Assembly: GCF_002434505.1 (NCBI RefSeq)
Contig: NZ_DJKE01000008.1
Span: 423,300 to 487,299 of the forward strand
Direction of reading: 5' to 3'
Origin: Brevundimonas sp. UBA6550
Lineage (GTDB): Bacteria > Pseudomonadota > Alphaproteobacteria > Caulobacterales > Caulobacteraceae
DNA length: 64,000 nucleotides
In this document: in pieces, positions 47,338 through 59,318 of the stretch
Layout of the letters: the number at the start of each line of letters is the position of its first letter
Numbering within the stretch: position 1 is the stretch's first letter
The notes under the pieces: model-generated
Database searches by the model: none
Told to the model about the DNA's origin: nothing
The model's input: only the letters and a program-made list of their open reading frames with translations
Translations under genes and position numbers: made by a program

Positions 47338-48014
47338 CGCCCACCGCCTTTGTCGATGCGCTCCAGAGCGCCTCCCTGCCCAATGTGTTCAATCCCTGGC
47401 GCGACCAGTGCGCCGTCTGCGACCGGGCCGACGCTCCCTCGCTGCGCCGGGAAAACCTGCGTCTCTTCCTCGAGCGCGCGGTAGAGGTGGACGGCGCGAC
47501 CCTTTGGATCGGACGAGATCTCGGCTATCGGGGCGGCCGCCGGACCGGCGTGCCCCTGACCGACGAGGTTCATCTCGCCTCGGCTTCGGCCCTGATGGGC
47601 GACATCGCCCTGGTCAGAGCTACCGAAGGACCGGTCATGGCGGAACGGACGGCGGCGGTCGTCTGGAGTGTTCTGCGGCGGGTGCAACGCCCGACCATGC
47701 TGTGGAACGTTTTCCCCTTCCATCCGCATCTTGCCCAAGACCCAATGTCGAACCGGCCGCATACTCGCGCGGAGCGGGATGCGACATGGCCCTTGCTGGA
47801 GGCCCTAATCGAGATGGTCCAACCAGCCCGGATCGTGGCCATCGGCCGGGACGCCAGCCAGGCCCTAACGAATCTCGGCGTCGCCTCCGATGCGGTGCGT
47901 CATCCCAGCTATGGCGGTCAGGCCGAGTTCGTGGCGGGCATGCACGCGCTGTACGAGGTCGCCGACGCCCAGCTCAGCTTCGCCGGGCTGGAGCCGCCCT
48001 CAGCGCTCAACTAG
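47334..48014 (+). CDS. Uracil-DNA glycosylase-superfamily protein with altered motif A
   Basis: 226 residues of the UDG superfamily, nearest in layout to families related to the SPO1/type 4 enzymes: NPWRDQCAVCDRADAP at the N-terminus, motif A LWIGRDLGYRGGRRTG (residues 58-72), WNVFPFHPH in the middle and RHPSYGG near residue 198 as motif B. The usual GEAPG of motif A reads GRDLG, so activity on uracil is uncertain. It is coupled to the truncated pyrophosphohydrolase gene, and its last 15 bases overlap the end of the convergent TS-like gene. Confidence 0.75.
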   Translation: MTPTAFVDALQSASLPNVFNPWRDQCAVCDRADAPSLRRENLRLFLERAVEVDGATLWIGRDLGYRGGRRTGVPLTDEVHLASASALMGDIALVRATEGPVMAERTAAVVWSVLRRVQRPTMLWNVFPFHPHLAQDPMSNRPHTRAERDATWPLLEALIEMVQPARIVAIGRDASQALTNLGVASDAVRHPSYGGQAEFVAGMHALYEVADAQLSFAGLEPPSALN

Positions 48015-48788
48015 GGCGTCGCAGGCCGCCAGCATGGCCTTGATAGCGGTGCGCGGCGCGGTTTGCTTCGCATCGTTGCGAGGCTGATCGATGATCGCGT
48101 GCGACGACAGGACGGTCAGGGCGCCGACCTGAAGCCCCGCTTCCTGGGCCACGAAGGCCATCAGCCGCCCCAGGCCGATGAGGTTCCCCAGCAGCTTCTC
48201 GATATAATAGTGATTGCGGTACATCACCGTCAGATGCAGCCGATCGCCCGCGGCGGTCCGTTCGGGCTTGAAGCTGGCGTGGCTCAGACACTGACCGCCG
48301 TAAGGGGACCGGTCGACGTCGCGCAGGGGGTCGAAGACAGAGAGCTCGAACTTGTTGAGCGCCTTGACCGAGGGATCCTTCAGACGATCAACGATGTCGG
48401 CCAGCTGATTGAAGGCGACGCCTCCGCCCGGACGCGGCAGATTGATCATCCGCTCGAAATAATAGCCCGACCAACGGTCTCCGCCGCGCGATGCGGCGGG
48501 AAGGACATGGTCCCTAAACCGATCATAGAAGGCCGGTGATCCGTGCCGGCGATGGAGGGCGGCGGGAAACAGGGTGTTGGCCACCGTCTCGATCGGCTTG
48601 GCGTCCCACTGTCTGAGGAAGTCGTCCACGAGGGTCACTGCGGGATCGCCGAGGGTGGCGCGCGCCAGGGGATCGGCGACGTCGATGATGACGTTCTGGG
48701 CCTCGTGGCCCGGACGATCATCGACCGTCTGGACTGCGGCGCGCCAAGCGCTGAAGCAATCAGGCTGCGACGGAATGGGGAGATACAT
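48000..48788 (-). CDS. Divergent thymidylate-synthase-like protein
   Basis: 262 residues from ATG 48786-48788, with GAGG six bases upstream. The C-terminal half aligns by eye with thymidylate synthase: C167 (GGQCLSHASF), R191 (MYRNHY), N202 (LLGNLIGLG) and H230 (LSSHAII). The R-to-N spacing is 11, identical to E. coli TS, and N-to-H is 28 against 30. The N-terminal half has NTLFPAALHRRHGSPAFYDRF. The C-to-R spacing is four longer and the following Tyr is missing, so the substrate may differ from dUMP. It overlaps the C1 peptidase gene by 29 bases, making it the last gene of the operon. Confidence 0.65.
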   Translation of the reverse strand: MYLPIPSQPDCFSAWRAAVQTVDDRPGHEAQNVIIDVADPLARATLGDPAVTLVDDFLRQWDAKPIETVANTLFPAALHRRHGSPAFYDRFRDHVLPAASRGGDRWSGYYFERMINLPRPGGGVAFNQLADIVDRLKDPSVKALNKFELSVFDPLRDVDRSPYGGQCLSHASFKPERTAAGDRLHLTVMYRNHYYIEKLLGNLIGLGRLMAFVAQEAGLQVGALTVLSSHAIIDQPRNDAKQTAPRTAIKAMLAACDALVER

Positions 48789-49443
48789 GATCGTCCTCTT
48801 CGAGAAGGGCGGCCCCGTAAAGACGGGGCTCGACATATGTCCGGGTCAGCCAGGCGTGACCGGCGACACCCCAACCGGCTCCCCAGCTGTTCCGGACCAA
48901 GAGGACCGGGGCGTCGGCGATCTCGCCATGGCCAACCGCCAGCACGGCATGGCCCAGCGCTGGATCCCCGACCTCACCGGGCACCGGTCGGACTACCCCC
49001 GCGGCGTCCGGTCTGTAAAAGCTGGCGGAAAGCCTCAGCAGGATCAGCACCGGCCGCCCGGCCTGGAGGGCGTCGATGATCTCCACCCAGCCGAAAGGCA
49101 GGGGCTGTCCCTTGCGGGTGAACCGGACGCCGTCCGCCGGCGGCGTGCTCCAGGCGTCGTTAGCCGGCGGCGTCGGGACATAGGGCCAATGTTCTTCGGC
49201 GGGCTGGCCATCCTCGCGCAGCGCGTCCAGCATGAACCCCAGACCCGCGCCGGAAGACGGGGGGCGACCCGCGCGATTCTGGGCATGGTGGAAGGCCGCC
49301 TCGCAAGACAGGGGCGTCCAGCCCGGACGCACCGCGGCGTGAAGATCGCTGGCGGCGAAGGCCAGGCAGGTCGGCCGCGGACCCTGGTCGCGAGCCGGTC
49401 CGAGACGGTGGCGCAGATCCGTGCTGATGTCCAAGGCCGCCAT
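48760..49443 (-). CDS. Papain-like C1-family cysteine peptidase
   Basis: 227 residues with the C1A catalytic set: Cys26 in RDQGPRPTCLAFAASD, His165 in LGHAVLAVGHG and Asn185 in VRNSWGAGWG. The Gln of the oxyanion hole is in RDQG (Q20). There is no signal peptide or propeptide, so it is probably cytoplasmic and needs external control. ATG 49441-49443 is used; a TTG at 49447-49449 overlaps the preceding stop. It lies directly downstream of a gene encoding a chagasin-like inhibitor domain, and overlaps the TS-like gene. Confidence 0.85.
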   Translation of the reverse strand: MAALDISTDLRHRLGPARDQGPRPTCLAFAASDLHAAVRPGWTPLSCEAAFHHAQNRAGRPPSSGAGLGFMLDALREDGQPAEEHWPYVPTPPANDAWSTPPADGVRFTRKGQPLPFGWVEIIDALQAGRPVLILLRLSASFYRPDAAGVVRPVPGEVGDPALGHAVLAVGHGEIADAPVLLVRNSWGAGWGVAGHAWLTRTYVEPRLYGAALLEEDDHVSPHSVAA

Positions 49444-49445
49444 CC

Positions 49446-50459
49446 TCAAGCCGCAGCCAGCCAGCGGCGACGTTCGGCGCGGGAAAGGCCGGACGTCTCG
49501 GGGCCGGAGAGGTCGAAGGCCACGGCCAGGGCGGCGATCGGCGGCTCCTCGAGCCAGGGGCGGCTCTGGCGCAGATCCAACGCCCCCTCGACGTCCTCGC
49601 CGTCAGGGCCCGCTAGGACCTCGCGTTTCACCGGATCGCCGACACTGTCCCGCGGGCCGACGAACCGGGTGTCACGCAGGACGACCAGGCCGCTGGCCTG
49701 AAGGGTGTCGAAATCCCAAAGATAGCCGGCCGACCCCAGTTCCCGGACCCGGATGACGAATAGGTCCCCGCGGCTGCCGTCGATCCGTCCGCCCTGGTCC
49801 TTCTCCGTCAGAAGCCAGACGTCGCCGTGATAGGTTGGCGGGGTGAAGTCGCCGAGGAGCTCGACCTTCAAGGTCCGGGGTCTTGTCGCCAGGACGGTTT
49901 GGCGCCGTCCGGCGTCGAGCAGGTCGTAGCGCTCCAGGGTGCGCGTCATGGCCTCGAAGCTCACTCCGAGGCGAAGCGCCAGCTGATAGACAACCTGCGG
50001 GCGTTCGAGATCGACGGCCCGCCAGCCCTGCCGGGCGCAGTGGGCTGTGATCAACCAGCGGGGCATCAGCAGGGCGGCGGCGAAGGCGTCGGCCTCCGTC
50101 TCCTGGAAGCCGGGGCTGAGATCGCGACCTGGCGCGCGTCGCAGGACCTGGGCCTCGTCATCGAGGCTGGGCTGATGCCGGAGGGTCGAATGGCCGAGCT
50201 CATGGGCGGCGGTGAAGCGCTGGATGCTAAGTGGGCGTTGGGTGGTGATCATGATCCCCGGAATAGGGACGTTGACGAAGGCGCCCAGCAGCCCGTCGAG
50301 GGGGCGGACCATCAGGGGAGTGTCGAGCGCCGCGATCAAATCAAACACATCCACCGCGCCGGGTTCGGCTTCCAGCCGGGCGCGAAGATCGAACTGGCGA
50401 TGCAACCGGCCAGCGGCCGCCACCCCGTTCCGGACGGCCTCCTGATAGGTCCGCGCCAT
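49446..50459 (-). CDS. ImmA/IrrE metallopeptidase fused to a chagasin-like (I42) inhibitor domain
   Basis: 337 residues in two parts. Residues about 1-180 are an ImmA/IrrE (COG2856) zinc peptidase: HELGH at 86-90, a downstream acidic ligand in QETEADAFAAALLMP (E120/E122), and the helical tail. Residues about 228-318 resemble chagasin-family inhibitors of papain-like proteases: GDLFVIRV then GSAGYLW (242-248, like chagasin NPTTGFAW) and SRPWLEEPP (RPW at 300-302, the chagasin third loop), ending in a beta strand. It starts three bases after the XRE gene and is followed by a C1 peptidase gene, the natural target of such an inhibitor. Confidence 0.8.
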   Translation of the reverse strand: MARTYQEAVRNGVAAAGRLHRQFDLRARLEAEPGAVDVFDLIAALDTPLMVRPLDGLLGAFVNVPIPGIMITTQRPLSIQRFTAAHELGHSTLRHQPSLDDEAQVLRRAPGRDLSPGFQETEADAFAAALLMPRWLITAHCARQGWRAVDLERPQVVYQLALRLGVSFEAMTRTLERYDLLDAGRRQTVLATRPRTLKVELLGDFTPPTYHGDVWLLTEKDQGGRIDGSRGDLFVIRVRELGSAGYLWDFDTLQASGLVVLRDTRFVGPRDSVGDPVKREVLAGPDGEDVEGALDLRQSRPWLEEPPIAALAVAFDLSGPETSGLSRAERRRWLAAA

Positions 50460-50462
50460 CCG

Positions 50463-50813
50463 TCAGTCCGTCTTCCGGGCGCGCGCCAGTAGAAACTCAG
50501 TGAAGCGGCCCAGTTCCTCCCGGTCTCTTTGCGATAGGTCGGCCGCCTGGCGCGCCAGATGTGCCACATCGGGTGGCAGATCAGGCGGCCCCTCGATTCC
50601 GGTGAGATAGCCCACGGATTGCCGGTAGAGACGCGCTAGGCGGGTGAGTTCGATCGCTTCCACGCGCCGCTGTCCACTCTCGATCCCGGTCAGGGCCGTG
50701 CGGGGCAGCTTGAGATGTGCGGCCACCTCTTCCTGCTTCAGACCGAGATATTCCCGCGCCTCGCGAAGCCGTTCCCCCAGACTGCGCCGGGCCTGTTCGT
50801 CGTCGTCGATCAT
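50463..50813 (-). CDS. XRE-family transcriptional regulator
   Basis: 116 residues. The HTH (residues about 12-66) reads LGERLREAREYLGLKQEEVAAHLK, TALTGIESGQRRVEAIELTRLARLY. A C-terminal helical part (DREELGRFTEFLLAR) follows. XRE-ImmA/IrrE pairs are a standard derepression switch in which the peptidase cleaves the repressor. It overlaps the ACP-like gene by four bases. It is a candidate repressor of the palindrome at 51171-51191. Confidence 0.9.
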   Translation of the reverse strand: MIDDDEQARRSLGERLREAREYLGLKQEEVAAHLKLPRTALTGIESGQRRVEAIELTRLARLYRQSVGYLTGIEGPPDLPPDVAHLARQAADLSQRDREELGRFTEFLLARARKTD

Positions 50814-51142
50814 GCGCTGGCCGGATGGGTTTTCTTCCAGGCCGCCTCAAGCCGGGGCATCATATGGTCCAAAGCAGCTTGGATGGAATCGTAGCCGCCG
50901 GTCTTGACGATATTCTTGGGCTCGAACCCGAGAATGTCCTCTAGCGCCAAGGTCACGTCGACGACCGTCAGGGAATCTAGCCGAATCTTGGTGGTAAGCA
51001 GGGTTCTCGAGTCGGCGGGAGGCGTTACGCCCTGCAGGGCAAACTCGCTTTCCGCCAGTGAGGTCAGCTCCGCCAAGAGGCAGGCGCTCACCTCCTTGAC
51101 GGGAAACGGCTTGGTCTCCGGCTTGTCCTTGATCTGTGTCAT
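50810..51142 (-). CDS. Acyl-carrier-protein-like protein, first gene of the protease operon
   Basis: 110 residues. The segment IRLDSLTVVDVTLALEDILGFE has the ACP phosphopantetheine motif DSL (Ser57) followed by the recognition helix, and GGYDSIQAALDHM ends the four-helix bundle. The N-terminal 40 residues are an extension with one Cys (C21). It overlaps the XRE gene by four bases (ATGA). No fatty-acid or polyketide genes are nearby, so this is an ACP used outside lipid synthesis, or an ACP-fold adaptor. Confidence 0.7.
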   Translation of the reverse strand: MTQIKDKPETKPFPVKEVSACLLAELTSLAESEFALQGVTPPADSRTLLTTKIRLDSLTVVDVTLALEDILGFEPKNIVKTGGYDSIQAALDHMMPRLEAAWKKTHPASA

Positions 51143-51165
51143 GGCTGATCCTCCGACATTCGATC

Positions 51166-51194
51166 AATGTAATGTTAGAATATCGAACATTCAA
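51166..51194 (-). promoter_or_regulatory. Promoter and operator of the ACP-XRE-ImmA-C1-TS operon
   Basis: Read on the minus strand: TTGAAT (51194-51189), 17 bases, TACATT (51171-51166), a good housekeeping promoter 24 bases before the ACP start, with AGGA as ribosome site. Between and overlapping the elements lies AATGTT/AACATT with a 9-base spacer (51171-51191), a likely operator, so binding would block polymerase. Confidence 0.65.
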
Positions 51195-51509
51195 CCCGCG
51201 CGTCAGCAACGGGGAAAGAAGATCGGAGGGTCAGCCTAATTCCTCTCGTTAGGCGGCGCAGTCATCGACTCGGGGATCGCCTCTGCGCTTGAGAGGGCCC
51301 GGTAGCCTGTCCAACTTCGTTTCCTCGGCGAAGGCCAGTGCCCACCGCGCGCGCAAAGGCAGACTCGATGAGCGAGAAGGAGCATAGCGCGTTGCGCCTA
51401 AGCGGCATTCTGCGCAGCGGTTTACGGTCCGGTCGGACAATCTGCCCCATCGTCGCCCCATTGCCGAAACTCCGCGTTCGACGTATTCGGAGATCCTCGG
51501 GGTATTCTA
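51195..51509. other. Gene-free stretch between the protease operon and the metal cluster
   Basis: About 315 bases. Short frames occur on both strands but have no family resemblance and no ribosome sites. One weak hairpin (GCCTAA/TTAGGC around 51233-51255) is present. It must contain the promoter for the metal-resistance genes, but I could not locate it. Confidence 0.4.
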
Positions 51510-51917
51510 TTGTCTCACCTTGCTCGCCAGTTTTGCGTCGGACTTGCCGTGACCCTTATGGTCGCGCTGCAAGCCTTTGGCGCGATCAGCGCCGAGCACA
51601 AGATCGAGCACGCGGTTCAATTCCCAGGCGTCGCCTATGTTGAAATCGCGGCCGATGATCACGATCACGATCATCAAGTCGTCGACGCCAGCCCTGGCGA
51701 CACGCTTGTCGACGCGAATGACGACGACTTCGACGGACAGCCGATCAAACCGCATCACCACCATGGCGGCGCCGATCAGCACCTGGTCATCGGCGACGAA
51801 CTGCCGCCGATCGACGCCTCTATCGCCTATGTTGTGCGCCTGGGTCCGACCCCGGAATCCGTCCCGCCGGGCGCGTTGATCGACGCCCCGCACCAGCCTC
51901 CAAAACAGAACGCCTGA
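51510..51917 (+). CDS. His-rich exported protein preceding the CzcCBA genes
   Basis: 135 residues with an N-terminal signal (LARQFCVGLAVTLMVALQAFGAISA). The mature part is rich in His and Asp, including DDHDHDHQ and KPHHHHGGADQH, plausible divalent-metal ligands. The start is TTG 51510, as no upstream ATG exists; ATG 51558 would cut into the signal. Such small proteins head HME-RND operons in Caulobacterales. It may buffer periplasmic Zn, Cd, Co or Ni for the pump. Confidence 0.65.
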   Translation: MSHLARQFCVGLAVTLMVALQAFGAISAEHKIEHAVQFPGVAYVEIAADDHDHDHQVVDASPGDTLVDANDDDFDGQPIKPHHHHGGADQHLVIGDELPPIDASIAYVVRLGPTPESVPPGALIDAPHQPPKQNA

Positions 51918-52029
51918 TCGCCTGAAAAGCTGATCCTGCGCGGCCGTGCGGCCGTGCGCGTCCTGTTGGAGAAATTCCTTGATATCTTCCATGTCCGGCT
52001 CCGCCGGATGGCGGGGGCGAGGCGCGGTC

Positions 52030-53297
52030 ATGTCCGCCCTTGCTCTCGTCCTAGCGGCGACCGTGTCGCTGCCTTCATCGGCGCTCGCCCAGGCGACGCC
52101 ATCCGCTGAAGCCGTCCAAGCCTCGCCTGTCCTGTCGCTCGAAGAGGCGCTGCGGCGTTCGATCGTCGCCGACCCGGCGCGTGCGGGTTACGAAGCGCGA
52201 CTGCGCGCTGTCGAAGCCGGTGTGCGCCAGGCCGGGGTGCGCCCCAATCCGACCCTCGGACTGATGGTCGAGAACCTGCCGACGTTGGGCGGGGGCGACA
52301 TCCTCGATCGCACCGAGACCACCCTGACCTATGAGCAGAGGATCGAGCGTGGCGGGGACCGTCCTGCCCGTTCCAGCCTGGCGCGTAGCGAAGGCTTGTT
52401 GGTCGCCGCACAGGCGCGGGTCGCCCAACTGGATCGTCTGGAACAGGTGCAGCGCGCCTGGTCAGACGCCATGGCGGCTCAGGCCCAGGTCGAGATCGCC
52501 AGAGAGCGGCTCACCATGGCGGAGCGCTTCCAGAACGAGGTGCAACGGCGGGTCAACGCCGCGCGCGATCCTCTGTTCGCCGGAGCACGCGCCGAGGCTG
52601 AACTGGCCCAGGCCCAGATCGAGTTCGATCAGGCCGAGGTCGCCGCGCGTATGGCGGCGATCATGATCGGCAAATACTGGGACGGGACGGTCAACTTCCG
52701 TCTGGATCCGACCGCCTTCGAAGACACCAGCGCATCGCGTGTGGTCGCCGGCGAAGTCGCGGAAGCCGATCTCGACGTGTTCCGCGCGCGTCAGGCTGCG
52801 GCAGTCGCCCAGGTGCGGGTCGAAGAGGCGAGAGCCGTTGCCGATCCCACCGTCAGCGTCGGCGTTCGCCACTTCTGGAACAACGACCTGTCGCTGGTCG
52901 TCGGCGGATCCATCCCCTTGCAACGCTACGACCGGAACCAGGGCGCTATCGACCGCGCCAGGGCCGAAGGCATAGCGGCGCAGGCGGATCTCGGCGCGAG
53001 ACGGATCGAACTGGATCGCGAAATCGCTCGCCTCCAGGTTCTGTTGTTGTCCCAGGCCAATGAGGTCCGGCGCATCAGCGAAGAGACCCTGCCGCAGGCG
53101 GAGCGGGCCGTGACCCTGGTCCGTGACGGGTTCGCGCGCGGCGGCTTCACCTACAACGACGTCATGGCCGCCCAGACGGCCCTTCTGCAGAGCCGAGCCC
53201 GTCGCGTGACGGTGCTTCAGGCCTTCCACAATGACCGCGCCCGCCTTGATCGCCTGACCGGCGCGCACGCCGACCTGCTCGGCATGGAGACCCCACA

Positions 53298-53301
<4 letters not shown>
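52030..53301 (+). CDS. czcC: CzcC-type outer-membrane efflux protein (TolC family)
   Basis: 423 residues, outer-membrane channel of a tripartite heavy-metal pump. The signal peptide is MSALALVLAATVSLPSSALAQA; the two OEP repeats begin with LSLEEALRRSIVADPA and GVRPNPTLGLMVENLP, and coiled-coil stretches are rich in Ala/Gln/Arg. ATG 52030 with GAGG seven bases upstream was preferred to ATG 51991. It overlaps czcB by four bases. Confidence 0.88.
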
Positions 53302-57754
<4,453 letters not shown>

Positions 57755-57776
57755 GCGCCCTGATCGAGACCCTAGC

Positions 57777-57804
57777 GAGGGCGTCGTTACCGCACGACGC
57801 CCTC
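57777..57804. terminator. Strong hairpin between czcA and the HupE-like gene
   Basis: GAGGGCGTCGT and ACGACGCCCTC pair perfectly around TACCGC. No T-tract follows, so it is either a weak terminator or an mRNA-stabilising element that lowers downstream expression. Confidence 0.45.
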
Positions 57805-57830
57805 AAGCCTCTTCAAATTGAAGGATGCCA

Positions 57831-58565
57831 ATGACGTCATCGACATTCACGCCCGCCAGATCGGCGTGGCTCCGATCGCCCTGGACCCTCGCGCTCCTCG
57901 TGATCGGATTCCTCTTCATGGAGGGCCTGCTCAGCCAGGTCCTCGCTCATGGCGTCGCCGAAGGCGACAAGGGCTATATCCAGGAAACCTCGGGCGTCCT
58001 GTTCTGGCCGTTCGTCTATCTCGGCGCCAAACATATGGTCACTGGCTACGACCACCTGCTGTTCCTGTTCGGGGTGATCTTCTTCCTCTACCGGATGAAG
58101 GATATCAGCATCTATGTGACCCTGTTCGCCATCGGTCACTCCTCCACCCTGCTGCTCGGCGTCCTGACCAATATCAGCGTCTCCAGCTATGTGGTGGACG
58201 CCATCATCGGCCTGTCGGTCGTCTACAAGGCGCTCGACAATATGGGCGCCTTCCAGAGATGGTTCGGCTTCCAGCCCTCGACCAAGGGAGCGACCCTGAT
58301 CTTCGGTCTGTTCCATGGCTTCGGCCTGGCGACCAAGCTTCAGGACTTCCAGCTCTCGCCTGACGGCCTGTTCCTCAATCTGGTCGCCTTCAATATCGGC
58401 GTCGAGATCGGGCAACTGCTCGCCCTGGGCGGCATCCTCATCCTGATGGGCTTCTGGCGGCGTTCAAACAACTTCTGGGAACACGCCTATCTGACCAACG
58501 TCGTGCTGATGACCCTCGGCTTCCTCCTGACGGGCTATCAGCTCGTCGGCCTCTTCGTCATGTGA
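57831..58565 (+). CDS. HupE/UreJ-family membrane protein
   Basis: 244 residues with about seven membrane helices. The family signature LGAKHMVTGYDHLLFLFGVIFFL contains the His and Asp used for metal passage in HupE/UreJ nickel transporters; FAIGHSSTLLLG and FGLFHGFGLATKL follow. ATG 57831 has AAGGA about five bases upstream; ATG 57825 is too close to it. In metal-resistance clusters such proteins are common, but their direction of transport is not known. Confidence 0.85.
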   Translation: MTSSTFTPARSAWLRSPWTLALLVIGFLFMEGLLSQVLAHGVAEGDKGYIQETSGVLFWPFVYLGAKHMVTGYDHLLFLFGVIFFLYRMKDISIYVTLFAIGHSSTLLLGVLTNISVSSYVVDAIIGLSVVYKALDNMGAFQRWFGFQPSTKGATLIFGLFHGFGLATKLQDFQLSPDGLFLNLVAFNIGVEIGQLLALGGILILMGFWRRSNNFWEHAYLTNVVLMTLGFLLTGYQLVGLFVM

Positions 58566-58578
58566 TCGGAGACCTTCC

Positions 58579-59238
58579 ATGTACAATGCAAACCGTCCCG
58601 CCCGTTCCGACCTGCCTTCGACCGGGCAGTTGCTCAAATCGACCGGCATCGCCGCCGTCGTCGCCTCCGTGCTTCTGGTCACCATCGTCATGCCGTCCGA
58701 ATACGGGGTCGATCCGACCCGCGTCGGCTCCATTTTCGGCCTGACCGAGATGGGGCGTATCAAGGTCCAACTTGCAGCCGAGGCCGAAGCGGACGCCGCC
58801 GCCGGATCGGGGCTTTCCGCCGCGCCGCCGCTCGATGTGGCGACACCTGCCGCCGGGGCGACCGCTCCCGCAGCCAGCCCTTCGCCGACTGCGCCGGCCG
58901 CCCAACCTGCGCCGACCGCCGAGGTGCGAACCGATGAAACCGTGCTCACGCTCGCACCCGATCAGGGCGCGGAGATCAAGCTGGTGATGGTCGAGGGCGC
59001 CAAGGCGCGGTTCACCTGGACCAGCAGCGGCGGCAAGATCAACTTCGACACCCACGCCGACCGTCCAGGCCTTTCCTATCACGCCTACGGCAAGGGCTCG
59101 GCGCAGCAGCAGTCGGGCGAACTGACCGCCGCCTTCACCGGCGCCCATGGCTGGTTCTGGCGTAACCGCACCGGTGCGCCGGTGACCATCACCCTGCAAA
59201 CCCAGGGCGCTTATACGGAGATCAAGCGGGTCGTGTGA
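58579..59238 (+). CDS. Membrane-anchored periplasmic protein with Ala/Pro linker
   Basis: 219 residues: an N-terminal membrane anchor (TGIAAVVASVLLVTIVMPS), a long Ala/Pro-rich linker (residues about 68-110) and a C-terminal beta-rich domain with FTWTSSGGKINFDTHADRPG, SYHAYGKG and GAHGWFWRNRTGAPVTI. The His-containing domain resembles proteins annotated as transmembrane anchor protein beside HME-RND pumps. It follows the HupE-like gene by 13 bases. Confidence 0.75.
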   Translation: MYNANRPARSDLPSTGQLLKSTGIAAVVASVLLVTIVMPSEYGVDPTRVGSIFGLTEMGRIKVQLAAEAEADAAAGSGLSAAPPLDVATPAAGATAPAASPSPTAPAAQPAPTAEVRTDETVLTLAPDQGAEIKLVMVEGAKARFTWTSSGGKINFDTHADRPGLSYHAYGKGSAQQQSGELTAAFTGAHGWFWRNRTGAPVTITLQTQGAYTEIKRVV

Positions 59239-59249
59239 CCTGGCTTGTA

Positions 59250-59314
59250 TGACGTGCCGGTCGAAGGCGCGTCATGGGTTCTGGTGGAGCGTTGTCCTGC
59301 TTGCGCTCCACCAG
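59250..59314. terminator. Two adjacent hairpins between convergent genes
   Basis: First TGACGTGCC/GGCGCGTCA (59250-59274, one wobble pair), then CTGGTGGAGCG/CGCTCCACCAG (59281-59314, perfect, 12-base loop). They lie between the convergent anchor-protein and MFS genes and probably stop transcription in both directions, though neither has a T-tract. Confidence 0.5.
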
Positions 59315-59318
59315 CGCC

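Noticed and set aside
51249..51461. Minus-strand frame of 70 residues before the metal cluster
   Set aside because: Arg/Ser-rich composition typical of an antisense frame in GC-rich DNA, and no ribosome site.
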